DNA of 38,760 bases. Source: an uncultured Nocardioidaceae bacterium (GTDB lineage: Bacteria > Actinomycetota > Actinomycetes > Propionibacteriales > Nocardioidaceae). Positions 29,040 to 37,171 of this stretch are shown piece by piece. The DNA is taken from the NCBI GenBank assembly GCA_902805845.1, contig CADCUI010000033.1, positions 1 to 38,760 of the forward strand, in the 5' to 3' direction. The stretch's first letter is position 1. Each line of letters starts with the position of its first letter. The position numbers were made by a program, and so were the translations under genes. The notes under the pieces are model-generated. The model made no database searches, was not told the origin of the DNA, and saw only the letters and a program-made list of their open reading frames with translations.

Positions 29040-29053
29040 ACAGTGTTCACTGT
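29040..29053. promoter_or_regulatory. Palindromic operator between the TetR and MMPL genes
   Basis: ACAGTG-TT-CACTGT is a perfect 14-bp palindrome. GTTTAC is repeated directly on either side (29036-29041 and 29052-29057), giving a larger AT-richer element unlike the GC-rich surroundings. It lies between divergent genes, 44 bases before the MMPL start, where TetR repressors usually bind. Confidence 0.65.
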
Positions 29054-29096
29054 TTACGGCGTTCATCATCGTAACGCACGTTCACGGAGGTACGAC

Positions 29097-31274
29097 ATGG
29101 TGGATCGATGGGGCGCGGTCGTCGCCCGCCACGCGGCGCTGGTCGTCGTGCTGGGCGTGCTGGCACTGGTCGGGGCCGCGGTGCTCGGCTCCAGCGTCTT
29201 CGACTCCCTCTCGCAGGGCGGCTTCGACGACCGCAACAGCGAGTCAGCCCGTGAGCAGCGTGCCGAACGGGCGGTGTTCGGCAACCGGGCGGTCGACGTC
29301 GTCGCCGTCTACTCCAGCGAGGACCGGTTGGCGACCGACCCGGCCTTCCGGTCGGCCGTCCAGGAAACCCTCGACGGCATCCCGGAGGGCACCACCACGC
29401 ACGTGGTGACCTACTACGACACCGAGTCGCCGGACCTCCTCAGCGGCGACCGCCGCAGCACCCAGGTGCTCATCTCGCTGGCCGGTGGCAGCCAGAAGGA
29501 GCTGCTGAGCAGCTGGGACGAGCTGAAACCGACCCTCGAGGCCGAGGGCCTGCGCACCGACCTGGCAGGGTCGTTCGCCGTCTACGGCGACGTCAACCAC
29601 ATCAGCGAGACCGACCTCCGACGAGCGGAGCTGCTGACGCTGCCCATCGTGCTCGTGCTCTCCCTGCTCATCTTCGGGAGCCTGGTCGCCGCCAGCATGC
29701 CGGTGCTCGTCGGCGTCTTCTCGGTGGTGGGCGCGCTCGCCGTCCTCCGGCTCCTGGCCGCCGTGACCGACGTCTCGGTGTTCTCCGTCAACGTCGTCAC
29801 GCTGATCGGGCTCGGGCTCGCGGTCGACTACGCGCTGTTCATCGTCAGCCGCTTCCGCGAGGAGCTGGGCCGGCGCCCCACCGACGACCCTGACGCGGTC
29901 GCGGCATCGGTCCGCACCACGATGGCGACGGCCGGCCGCACCGTCCTCTTCTCCGGGCTCACGGTCGCGGCCGCGCTGTCGTCCCTTCTGGTGTTCCCCC
30001 AGACGTTCCTGCGGTCCATGGGGTACGGCGGCATGGCGGCCGTGCTCGTCGCCATGGTCACCGCCCTGACCGTGCTCCCGGCGGTCCTGCGGCTCCTGGG
30101 ACGGCGCATCGACCGCGGACGGGTACCGCTGCTCAACCGGCCAGCAGCCGTCCAGGGGGCGGCCGAGCACGGCGCCTGGGCGCGGTTGGCACGCAGCGTG
30201 ATGCGCCGTCCGGTGACGTACCTCGTCGTCGTCACCGGTGCGCTCCTCCTGGTCGCCTCGCCCTTCCTCAACGTCGTCTGGGGCGGCGTCGACTACCGGG
30301 TGCTGCCCGAGGACGCTCCGTCGAGGGTCGCCGCGGAGCGGCTCAACGAGGACTTCGGCCCGGAGCGGTCCAACGCCGACGTGCTCCTCCGCGACGCCGA
30401 CGGGGAGGCCGTCCAGGCGGTGACGACCGAGCTCGAGGCAGTGCCGGGCGTCACCGCTGTCCAACCCGTCGCGCGGAGCGGCGACGACACGCTGCTCCGC
30501 GCCTTCTGGGAGGGCAACAGCCAGAGCCAGGCGTCCCAGCGGATCGTCACGGACCTGCGCGCGGTGACGGTCGACGAGGGGTCGGTCCTGGTGGGCGGGG
30601 TGACCGCAGCCACCGTGGACCTGCTCGACTCGATCGGCTCCCACCTGCCGTGGATGGGGCTGATCGTGGTCGGGGTGATGCTGCTCCTGCTCTTCCTCGC
30701 CTTCGGCTCGGTGGTGCTCCCCGTCAAGGCGGTGCTGATGAACATCGTCTCCATCACCGCGGCCTTCGGGGTGGTGACCTGGATCTTCTCCGACGGTCAT
30801 CTGGAGGGGCTGCTGGGCTTCGAGTCCCAGGGCTTCCTCGACGCGACCCAGCCGATCCTCATGCTCGCGATCCTGTTCGGCCTCTCGATGGACTACGAGG
30901 TCTTCCTGCTGTCACGGGTGCGGGAGGAGTGGGACCTCTCGCACGACAACACCCGCGCGGTCGCCGTCGGGGTGCAGAAGACCGGACGGATCATCACCAG
31001 TGCGGCGCTGCTGCTCGCGGTCGTCATCGGGGCCTTCAGCACCTCGGGCCTCGTGTTCATGAAGCTCATCGGCATCGGCATGCTGGTAGCCCTGCTCGTC
31101 GACGCGACGGTCGTGAGAGCCCTGCTGGTGCCCGCCACGATGAAGCTGCTCGGGCGGCTGAACTGGTGGGCCCCGGCACCGATGCGCCGCTGGTGGGACC
31201 GCCACGGGTTCCACGAGAACGACGCCGCAACGCCCGCCCGTGCCCCGCAGTCCGCAGTTGAGAAGGCCGCCTAG
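29097..31274 (+). CDS. MMPL/RND-family membrane transporter
   Basis: A 725-residue exporter with the RND layout: a first transmembrane helix (about 12-32), a periplasm-side domain (about 35-175), five to six helices (about 180-350), a second external domain (about 395-520) and a final five-helix block (about 520-690). Typical MMPL features are GLGLAVDYALFIVSRFREEL in the first half and LFGLSMDYEVFLLSRVREEW in the second, showing the internal duplication with charged membrane residues used for proton coupling. ATG at 29097 has the ribosome site ACGGAGG. Probably exports a lipid or hydrophobic compound; substrate unknown. Likely repressed by the divergent TetR protein. Confidence 0.92.
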   Translation: MVDRWGAVVARHAALVVVLGVLALVGAAVLGSSVFDSLSQGGFDDRNSESAREQRAERAVFGNRAVDVVAVYSSEDRLATDPAFRSAVQETLDGIPEGTTTHVVTYYDTESPDLLSGDRRSTQVLISLAGGSQKELLSSWDELKPTLEAEGLRTDLAGSFAVYGDVNHISETDLRRAELLTLPIVLVLSLLIFGSLVAASMPVLVGVFSVVGALAVLRLLAAVTDVSVFSVNVVTLIGLGLAVDYALFIVSRFREELGRRPTDDPDAVAASVRTTMATAGRTVLFSGLTVAAALSSLLVFPQTFLRSMGYGGMAAVLVAMVTALTVLPAVLRLLGRRIDRGRVPLLNRPAAVQGAAEHGAWARLARSVMRRPVTYLVVVTGALLLVASPFLNVVWGGVDYRVLPEDAPSRVAAERLNEDFGPERSNADVLLRDADGEAVQAVTTELEAVPGVTAVQPVARSGDDTLLRAFWEGNSQSQASQRIVTDLRAVTVDEGSVLVGGVTAATVDLLDSIGSHLPWMGLIVVGVMLLLLFLAFGSVVLPVKAVLMNIVSITAAFGVVTWIFSDGHLEGLLGFESQGFLDATQPILMLAILFGLSMDYEVFLLSRVREEWDLSHDNTRAVAVGVQKTGRIITSAALLLAVVIGAFSTSGLVFMKLIGIGMLVALLVDATVVRALLVPATMKLLGRLNWWAPAPMRRWWDRHGFHENDAATPARAPQSAVEKAA

Positions 31275-31277
31275 CCT
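31272..31277 (+). promoter_or_regulatory. Candidate leaderless -10 box (TAGCCT) made from the MMPL stop codon
   Basis: TAGCCT begins with the TAG stop of the transporter gene and ends 7 bases before the ATG at 31285. The same hexamer and spacing precede purD. Confidence 0.5.
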
Positions 31278-31284
31278 GGGCGCC

Positions 31285-31857
31285 ATGCGCATGTTCACGG
31301 CGGTCGTGCCGCCCGAGAGCGTGCTGGAAGGTCTGGAGGAGTTCCTGGCCCCGCGCCGGGAGGCCGAGGCGCTGCGGTGGACCCTCCCCGACAGCTGGCA
31401 CCTGACGCTGGGGTTCATGGCGGAGGTGCCCGAGCGCCGCCTCGACGACCTGCAGGAACGGTTGCAGCGCGCCGGGCGCAAGCGGACGCCGTTCGCGTTG
31501 ACGCTCGCCGGCGGCGGCGCGTTCCCGAACCCGGCCCGGGCCAAGGTGCTGTACGCCGGGGTGGAGGCGGAGGAGTCCGCCGCCGAGGAGCTCCGCCGGC
31601 TGTCCGTCGGAGCCCGGGCCGCGGCCGCCAAGGCAGGGGCGCCGGCCGCGGGAGCGACGTTCCGCCCACACCTGACCCTGGCCCGGATGGGCCGGCCGGT
31701 GGAGGCCACCCGCTGGCTGCGGGTGCTGTCGGCCTACCGTGGTCCGATGTTCGAGGTCACCGAGTTCGCCCTGGTCGAGTCGCACCTCGGTGAGGGGCCG
31801 GGCAACCGCCCGCGCTACGAGACGGTGGCCTGCTTCCCCCTGGGCGGAGCACAATGA
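31285..31857 (+). CDS. thpR: RNA 2',3'-cyclic phosphodiesterase (2'-5' RNA ligase family)
   Basis: A 190-residue 2H phosphoesterase. Both catalytic HxTx motifs are present: HLTL at 39-42 (SWHLTLGFM) and HLTL at 129-132 (RPHLTLARM), about 90 residues apart as in ThpR. The N-terminus MRMFTAVVPPESVL matches the family start. It hydrolyses 2',3'-cyclic phosphate ends of RNA in vitro; the physiological role is unclear. The open frame reaches 45 bases further upstream into the transporter gene, but ATG at 31285 gives the normal N-terminus and follows a leaderless-type box. The ACT-domain gene begins 43 bases after its stop. Confidence 0.9.
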   Translation: MRMFTAVVPPESVLEGLEEFLAPRREAEALRWTLPDSWHLTLGFMAEVPERRLDDLQERLQRAGRKRTPFALTLAGGGAFPNPARAKVLYAGVEAEESAAEELRRLSVGARAAAAKAGAPAAGATFRPHLTLARMGRPVEATRWLRVLSAYRGPMFEVTEFALVESHLGEGPGNRPRYETVACFPLGGAQ

Positions 31858-31900
31858 CCGGACGAGCCGGTGCCGAGCCGGCCCGGGATGGGGTGTCTCG

Positions 31901-32545
31901 ATGCCGTTCCTGCTGAGAGTCGAGCTGCCCGACGTGCCCGGGTCGCTGGGTCGGGTCGCCACCGCGATCGGCGAGGCCGGCGGGGACATCGAGGCGATCG
32001 AGATCGTCGAGCACCGCGGCGACGGCACTGCCGTGGACGACGTGCTGCTGGAGATGGCGCCCGGCATGATGCCGGACTCGGTGGTCTCCGCCTGCAACAT
32101 CCTCGACGGCGTCCACGTCCTGTGGGTCTCGCGCTATGCGGCGGGCGGGAACCTCTTCCTCGACCTCGAGGTCGTCGAGCAGCTGACCAGCAACCCGGGG
32201 ATGGCGCTGGACGAGCTGGTCGACCTCCTTCCCGTGACCTTCCGTGCCGACTGGGGGGTCCGGCTCTGCCGGACCGACTCCGGGGTCAAGCAGGTGCACG
32301 GCACCTCCGCAGCGCCGGACCTCGGCGACGAGCAGTCGACCTGGCTCCCGCTCACCCGCGCCTCGCGGCTCCCGGTCGCCCTGGAGTGGAGCCAGCTGGA
32401 CCACAACCAGGTGGCCGGGGCCCCGCTGGACGAGAACCAGATCGTGGTGATCGGCCGCCGCGGCGGGCCCGACATCCTCGACTCCGAGGTCGCCCGCCTG
32501 GGCCACCTCGCGGCGCTCGCCGTCACGATCGCCGCCGCCGGCTGA
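31901..32545 (+). CDS. ACT-domain amino-acid-binding protein
   Basis: A 214-residue protein. The N-terminal ~75 residues form an ACT domain (FLLRVELPDVPGSLGRVATA, then GGDIEAIEIVEHRG), the small ligand-binding fold found in amino-acid-regulated proteins. The C-terminal part (about 80-214) has no catalytic motif I recognise; a stretch from NPGMALDELVDLLP to the end may be a GAF-like or degenerate regulatory domain. No enzyme is fused to it, so it may be a stand-alone sensor of amino acid levels. ATG at 31901 has GGGATGGGG upstream. A possible -10 box, CACAAT (31850-31855), lies at the very end of the preceding gene. Confidence 0.82.
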   Translation: MPFLLRVELPDVPGSLGRVATAIGEAGGDIEAIEIVEHRGDGTAVDDVLLEMAPGMMPDSVVSACNILDGVHVLWVSRYAAGGNLFLDLEVVEQLTSNPGMALDELVDLLPVTFRADWGVRLCRTDSGVKQVHGTSAAPDLGDEQSTWLPLTRASRLPVALEWSQLDHNQVAGAPLDENQIVVIGRRGGPDILDSEVARLGHLAALAVTIAAAG

Positions 32546-32562
32546 CGCCGAGGACGGGCACG

Positions 32563-33228
32563 GTGGTGGACACCGCAGGTGGTGAGGAGCCGGGGCGGCT
32601 GTGGCGTGAGGTGGCCGGTGCGACGGCCGGGAGCGACTACGCGCGTGCCTACGCGTCCCGGTTCGACTCCTTGGCCGCCACCGGGCGCGACGTCCACGGC
32701 GAGGCAGCGTTCGTGACCGGGGTCGCGGCTCCCGGCGCCCACGTCCTCGACGCCGGCTGCGGCACCGGCCGGGTCGGAGCGCGCTTGCAGGACCTGGGCC
32801 ACCCGGTGGTCGGCGTGGACGTCGACCCGGCGATGATCGAGGTCGCCGGGGAGCGCAGACCCGACGTTTTGTGGGTGGTGGCCGACCTCGCGGCGCTCGA
32901 CCTGCCCGAGGCGTTCGACGTGGTGGTGGCGGCCGGGAACGTCGTCCCGCTCGTCGGCGCAGGGTCGGCCCCGGCGGCGGTCGCCGCGTTGGCCCGGCAC
33001 CTGCGTCCTGGCGGGCTGCTGGTCGCTGGCTTCGGCCTCACGTCGTCCCAGCTGCCGCCCGAGGTGCCGCCCGTCGCGCTGTCGGCGTACGACGAGATGT
33101 GCGAGCGGGCGGGGCTGCGCCTCGTCTCGCGCCACGCCGGCTGGGCCGGGGATCCCTACGACGGCGGCGGGTACGCCGTGTCGGTGCACCGAGCGCCCGG
33201 AGGCGACACGGCCGACGGGGGCGACTGA
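32563..33228 (+). CDS. Class I SAM-dependent methyltransferase
   Basis: A 221-residue Rossmann-fold methyltransferase. Motif I is VLDAGCGTGRVG (about 61-72), the acidic end of strand 2 is VVGVDVDPAMIEVA, and motif IV is FDVVVAAGNVVPLVG, followed by LARHLRPGGLLVAGFGL. The substrate is not evident. Two adjacent GTG codons (32563 and 32566) could serve as start; the first is used. It follows the ACT-domain gene by 17 bases in the same direction and is probably cotranscribed. The protein ends in a short Gly/Asp-rich tail. Confidence 0.87.
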   Translation: MVDTAGGEEPGRLWREVAGATAGSDYARAYASRFDSLAATGRDVHGEAAFVTGVAAPGAHVLDAGCGTGRVGARLQDLGHPVVGVDVDPAMIEVAGERRPDVLWVVADLAALDLPEAFDVVVAAGNVVPLVGAGSAPAAVAALARHLRPGGLLVAGFGLTSSQLPPEVPPVALSAYDEMCERAGLRLVSRHAGWAGDPYDGGGYAVSVHRAPGGDTADGGD

Positions 33229-33305
33229 CGGGGCCGAGAGGGACGATTGACGGGGTTCTGGTGAGACACCGGTCCCGGCTGGTGGTTGGCGCCGCCCGGG
33301 TGCCC

Positions 33306-33311
33306 TAGGTT
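33306..33311 (+). promoter_or_regulatory. Candidate leaderless -10 box (TAGGTT) of the transhydrogenase operon
   Basis: TAGGTT ends 7 bases before the GTG at 33319, with no ribosome site between, and supports that start over upstream in-frame codons. Confidence 0.55.
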
Positions 33312-33318
33312 TCCTCGG

Positions 33319-34620
33319 GTGAAGATCGCTGTTGCCAGGGAGACCCGTCCGGGAGAGGCCCGGGTGGCGATGGTCCCCGAGCTGGTCGGCAAGCTGACCG
33401 CCGTCGGCTACACCGTGGCGGTGCAGCCAGGGGCCGGCGTGTCTGCGCTCTACGCCGACGAGGACTACGCCGCCGCCGGCGCCGAGGTCTCGGAGGGCGC
33501 CCCGGACGGAGCTGCCCTTGTGGTCTCGGTCAACCCGCTGGACGGCGAGGAGCGCAGCCGGCTCGCCCCCGGCACCAGCGTGATGTCGTTCCTGCCGACC
33601 GGACAGCTGCCCGACGTGGTGGTCGAGCTGCGGGACCGTGGCGTCACCTCCTTCGCGATGGAGCTCGTGCCTCGCATCAGCCGGGCCCAGTCGATGGACG
33701 CGTTGTCGTCACAGGCGCTGGTGGCGGGCTACCGCAGCGCGGTGGTCGCCGCGGGGCTGCTGCGCCGGTTCTTCCCGCTCAACATGACGGCTGCGGGCAC
33801 CGTGCCGCCGGCCGAGGTGGTCGTGCTCGGTGCCGGGGTCGCCGGGCTGCAGGCGATCGCGACTGCCCGACGGCTCGGAGCGGTGGTGAAGGCCTACGAC
33901 GTCCGCGCCGCCGCCGCTGAGGAGATCCGGTCGGTGGGAGGCCAGGCCATCGACCTCGAGCTCGACACCCTGGAAGGTGCTGGCGGCTACGCCCGCGAGA
34001 TGACCGAGGACCGCGCCCGGCGGCAGATGGAGCTGCTCACGCCGTACATCGCGGCCGCGGATGCTCTCATCACGACCGCCGCCGTGCCCGGCCGGCAGGC
34101 GCCGCTGCTGGTGACCGCGGCGATGGTGGAGCAGATGAAGCCGGGCTCGGTCGTGATCGACCTCGCCGCGGAGACCGGCGGCAACGTCGAGGGCTCGGTC
34201 CCGGGCGAGGTGGTGCGCATCGGGCACGCGCAGGTGTGGGGCGGCGCCAACGTGGCCTCGCAGCTGCCGCAGCCGGCCTCCAAGCTCTACGCCCAGAACA
34301 TCGTCAACCTGGTGACGCTGATGACCCGCACCACCGACGGCGTGGCCGCGTTCGACCCGGACTTCGAGGACGAGATCGTCTCCGGATCGTGCGTCACCCG
34401 CGGCGGCGCCATCCTGCACGAGCCGACTCGCGCGGCCATCGAGGGGCCGGGCACACCGCAGCCGGCCCCGCCCACGAACCCGACGCCGGGTGGCCCGCCG
34501 CCGGCAGGACCGCCGGCGGGGCCGCCTGCCGGGCAATCTGCCGGGCCAAATGCCGGGCCGCCTGGTGGTGGCGCGCACGTCGCCGGAGCCGACACCTACG
34601 CCGAAGGGGAACCGTCGTGA
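33319..34620 (+). CDS. pntAA: NAD(P) transhydrogenase subunit alpha, NAD(H)-binding part (PntAA)
   Basis: Soluble domain I of the proton-translocating transhydrogenase, which moves hydride between NADH and NADP+. The 433-residue protein starts VKIAVARETRPGEARVA, has the NAD-binding VVVLGAGVAGLQAIATARRL (about 169-188) and the conserved PGSVVIDLAAETGGNVEGS. Bacterial three-subunit enzymes have a PntAA of about 380 residues. This one carries an extra ~56-residue Pro/Gly/Ala-rich tail (378-433) built partly of GPPA-type tetrapeptides before the stop. GTG start; the stop overlaps the next GTG by 4 bp. Confidence 0.94.
   Translation: MKIAVARETRPGEARVAMVPELVGKLTAVGYTVAVQPGAGVSALYADEDYAAAGAEVSEGAPDGAALVVSVNPLDGEERSRLAPGTSVMSFLPTGQLPDVVVELRDRGVTSFAMELVPRISRAQSMDALSSQALVAGYRSAVVAAGLLRRFFPLNMTAAGTVPPAEVVVLGAGVAGLQAIATARRLGAVVKAYDVRAAAAEEIRSVGGQAIDLELDTLEGAGGYAREMTEDRARRQMELLTPYIAAADALITTAAVPGRQAPLLVTAAMVEQMKPGSVVIDLAAETGGNVEGSVPGEVVRIGHAQVWGGANVASQLPQPASKLYAQNIVNLVTLMTRTTDGVAAFDPDFEDEIVSGSCVTRGGAILHEPTRAAIEGPGTPQPAPPTNPTPGGPPPAGPPAGPPAGQSAGPNAGPPGGGAHVAGADTYAEGEPS
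34507..34566 (+). repeat. Five 12-bp coding repeats in the pntAA tail
   Basis: In-frame 12-base units from 34507 encode GPPA, GPPA, GQSA, GPNA and GPPG. The third and fourth units contain the less GC-rich codons CAA, TCT and AAT, unusual in this gene. Probably a flexible linker that grew by slippage. Confidence 0.75.
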
Positions 34621-34937
34621 CCGAGGGTGTCGTCTGGCTGACGATCTTCGTCCTGAGCGTCTTCGTGGGGATCGAGGTGATCTCCAAGGTGTCCTCGACC
34701 CTGCACACCCCGCTGATGTCGGGCGCCAACGCGATCCACGGGATCATCCTGCTCGGGGCGATCCTGGTGACCGGTACGACCGAGTCCACCTTCGCGCTGA
34801 TCGTCGGGCTGGTGGCGATCGTGCTCGCGACGGTGAACATGGTCGGGGGCTTCGTGGTGACCGACCGGATGCTGCAGATGTTCACCCGCAGGAAGCCTGC
34901 CCGGTCCCCGGCGGACACCGACGGGGGTGCCCGCTGA
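34617..34937 (+). CDS. pntAB: NAD(P) transhydrogenase subunit alpha, membrane part (PntAB)
   Basis: A 106-residue membrane subunit carrying the helices that in E. coli form the C-terminus of PntA. Three to four hydrophobic segments are seen (LTIFVLSVFVGIEVI, AIHGIILLGAILVTG, LIVGLVAIVLATVNMVGGFVV), with the conserved LHTPLMSGANAIHGII and the NMVGGFVVTDRML end. It contributes to the proton path. GTG start overlaps the pntAA stop (GTGA) and the stop shares one base with the pntB ATG (TGATG), so the three genes are tightly coupled. Confidence 0.93.
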   Translation: MTEGVVWLTIFVLSVFVGIEVISKVSSTLHTPLMSGANAIHGIILLGAILVTGTTESTFALIVGLVAIVLATVNMVGGFVVTDRMLQMFTRRKPARSPADTDGGAR

Positions 34938-36325
34938 TGCCGACCTGGGTCCAGGTTGTCTACCTCCTCTGCGCCGTCGGCTTCATCCTGGCGCTGAAGG
35001 GGCTGTCCGGGCCGAGGACGGCGCGCAGCGGGAACCTCATCGGTGCCGCGGCGGCGGTCGTGGCCTGCGTCCTGCCCTTCGTCTACGTCGACCGGCTCGA
35101 GCACGTCCCGCTGATGCTCGGCGCCGTCGCGGTGGGCACCGTCGGCGGCGTCCTCGGTGCCCGACGGGTGCAGATGACCCAGATGCCGCAGATGGTGGCG
35201 CTGTTCAACGGCGTGGGCGGCGGCGCGGCGGCGCTGGTCGCGCTGCTGGAGCTGCGGCACATGACCGACGCCGTCGGCGGCGGCGAGCTGCCGGGCTTCG
35301 ACCTCGCCGCGACGGCGTTCACGATCTTCGTGGGCTCGGTGTCGTTCGCCGGCTCGCTGGTCACCTTCGCCAAGCTGCAGGAGCTGATGACCTCGAGGCC
35401 GGTGACGTTCCCCGGTCTTCCCGCCCTGTTCGCGCTCCTGCTGGTGGGAGCGATCGCCCTTTCGGTGGTCACGGTCACCGACGCCGCGCTGGCCTGGGCG
35501 GTCGTCCTGTGCGTCGTCGGGCTGGTCTTCGGCGTACTCCTGGTGCTGCCGGTCGGTGGCGCCGACGTGCCGATCGTGATCTCGCTGCTCAACGCGTTCA
35601 CCGGCCTCACTGTCGCCGCGGGCGGCTACGTGCTGGGCAACACCGTCCTGCTCGTGGGCGGCACGCTCGTGGGCTCGGCGGGCACGTTCCTCACCCTGCT
35701 CATGGCGCGGGCCATGGGGCGGTCGGTGGCCAACATCATGTTCGGCGCGCTCAAGGGCGGCTCGACGCTCGGTGGCGGAGTGGCGTCGGACCGCCCGGTC
35801 AGGTCCGCTGGGCCCGACGACGTCGGGATCGTGCTGGCGTACGCCTCCCGGGTGATCATCGTCCCCGGCTACGGGCTGGCCGTCGCCCAGGCGCAGCACA
35901 CGCTGCGCGAGCTCGTCGACCTGCTCCTCAAGCGCGGCATCAAGGTCGACTACGCGATCCACCCGGTGGCCGGCCGCATGCCGGGCCACATGAACGTCCT
36001 GCTCGCCGAGGCCCAGGTCCCTTACGAGCAGCTGATCGAGATGGACGACATCAACGGCGAGTTCAAGCACACCGACGTGGTGCTCGTGGTGGGCGCAAAC
36101 GACGTGGTGAACCCGGCGGCGAAGACCACTCCCGGGGCACCGATCTACGGGATGCCGATCCTCAACGCCGACGAGGCGCACCAGATCGTGTTCATGAAGC
36201 GCTCGATGCGGCCCGGCTTCGCCGGCATCGAGAACGAGCTGCTCTTCGACCCCAAGACGACACTCCTCTTCGGCGACGCCAAGGACTCACTGGCCAAGCT
36301 GCTCAAGGCCGTCGAGTCGCTCTGA
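34937..36325 (+). CDS. pntB: NAD(P) transhydrogenase subunit beta (PntB)
   Basis: A 462-residue subunit with about eight N-terminal transmembrane helices (1-265) and the C-terminal NADP(H)-binding domain III (about 290-462). Domain III shows VIIVPGYGLAVAQAQH, the YAIHPVAGRMPGHMNVLLAEA region with the essential HPVAGRMPGHMN motif, and VLVVGANDVVNPAA. It completes the enzyme that uses the proton gradient to make NADPH. It lies last in the pnt operon and is convergent with upp across a strong hairpin. Confidence 0.96.
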   Translation: MPTWVQVVYLLCAVGFILALKGLSGPRTARSGNLIGAAAAVVACVLPFVYVDRLEHVPLMLGAVAVGTVGGVLGARRVQMTQMPQMVALFNGVGGGAAALVALLELRHMTDAVGGGELPGFDLAATAFTIFVGSVSFAGSLVTFAKLQELMTSRPVTFPGLPALFALLLVGAIALSVVTVTDAALAWAVVLCVVGLVFGVLLVLPVGGADVPIVISLLNAFTGLTVAAGGYVLGNTVLLVGGTLVGSAGTFLTLLMARAMGRSVANIMFGALKGGSTLGGGVASDRPVRSAGPDDVGIVLAYASRVIIVPGYGLAVAQAQHTLRELVDLLLKRGIKVDYAIHPVAGRMPGHMNVLLAEAQVPYEQLIEMDDINGEFKHTDVVLVVGANDVVNPAAKTTPGAPIYGMPILNADEAHQIVFMKRSMRPGFAGIENELLFDPKTTLLFGDAKDSLAKLLKAVESL

Positions 36326-36330
36326 GGCCG

Positions 36331-36373
36331 CCCGCGGGCGACGGCTCCGGCCGCCGTCGGGAGCTCCCGCGGG
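36331..36373. terminator. Bidirectional terminator between pntB and upp
   Basis: Inner stem CGACGGC/GCCGTCG (36339-36345 and 36353-36359) is enclosed by CCCGCGGG at 36331-36338 pairing with CCCGCGGG at 36366-36373, with a 6-base bulge on one side. It occupies most of the 57-bp gap between convergent genes. Confidence 0.7.
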
Positions 36374-36382
36374 ACACCCTCG

Positions 36383-37024
36383 TCAGTGAGCCAGGCCGTA
36401 GAGCCGGTCGCCGGCGTCGCCGAGCCCGGGGACGATGTACCCCTTCTCGTTGAGCTTGTCGTCCAGCGCCGCGGTGACGACCGTGACCGGGACGGCCATG
36501 CCGTCGAGCTCCTCCTCCAGCCGGCGGCAGCCCTCGGGTGCGGCGAGCAGGCACAGCGCCGTGATCGCCGAGGCGCCGCGGTCGGTGAGGAACCGGATCG
36601 CCGCTGCCAGTGTGCCGCCGGTGGCCAGCATCGGGTCGAGCACGAAGCACTCGCGGTCGGAGAGGTTCTCCGGGAGCCGCTCGGCGTACGTCGAGGCCAG
36701 GAGCGTCTGCTCGTCACGCACCATGCCGAGGAACCCCACCTCGGCGGTCGGGAGCAGGTGCATCATCCCTTCGAGCATGCCGAGCCCGGCCCGCAGGATC
36801 GGGACCACGAGCGGCGTCGGCGCCGCCAGGTGCAGCCCGCGCGCCGGCGCCACGGGTGTCTGGACGGTGACCTCCTCGACGCGGACCTCGCGGGTCGCCT
36901 CGTAGGCCAGCAGCGCCACGAGCTCGTCGGTGAGCCTGCGGAACGTGGGGGAGTCCGTGCGCTCGTCCCGCAACGTGGTCAGCTTGTGGGACACGAGCGG
37001 GTGGTCGACCACGTGCAGGCGCAT
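36383..37024 (-). CDS. upp: Uracil phosphoribosyltransferase Upp
   Basis: Salvages uracil by coupling it to PRPP to form UMP. The 213-residue protein begins [20 protein letters not shown], the normal family N-terminus. It has [15 protein letters not shown], the PRPP loop [13 protein letters not shown] (about 126-138) and [15 protein letters not shown] at the end, which binds uracil. The frame is open 51 bases further upstream, but ATG at 37024 is supported by alignment to the family and by a TACGGT box 7 bases upstream. Divergent from the TadA-associated gene. Confidence 0.96.
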   Translation of the reverse strand: MRLHVVDHPLVSHKLTTLRDERTDSPTFRRLTDELVALLAYEATREVRVEEVTVQTPVAPARGLHLAAPTPLVVPILRAGLGMLEGMMHLLPTAEVGFLGMVRDEQTLLASTYAERLPENLSDRECFVLDPMLATGGTLAAAIRFLTDRGASAITALCLLAAPEGCRRLEEELDGMAVPVTVVTAALDDKLNEKGYIVPGLGDAGDRLYGLAH

Positions 37025-37031
37025 GTGCGTC

Positions 37032-37037
37032 ACCGTA
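37032..37037 (-). promoter_or_regulatory. Candidate leaderless -10 box (TACGGT) of upp
   Basis: On the minus strand TACGGT ends 7 bases before the ATG at 37024. The same hexamer precedes the RNA methyltransferase gene at 20304. Confidence 0.55.
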
Positions 37038-37171
37038 ACGGCTCCCAACGTCGCTGCGCCCGCCAGCCGGTGCACCCGCTCGGGCTCCGTTCACCCCTGG
37101 CTGCCCCAGCGCGTCGGTGCCATGATCGACCGAGCACGTCGGCGGAGGCCGGCCCGAGCAGAGGAGGGATG

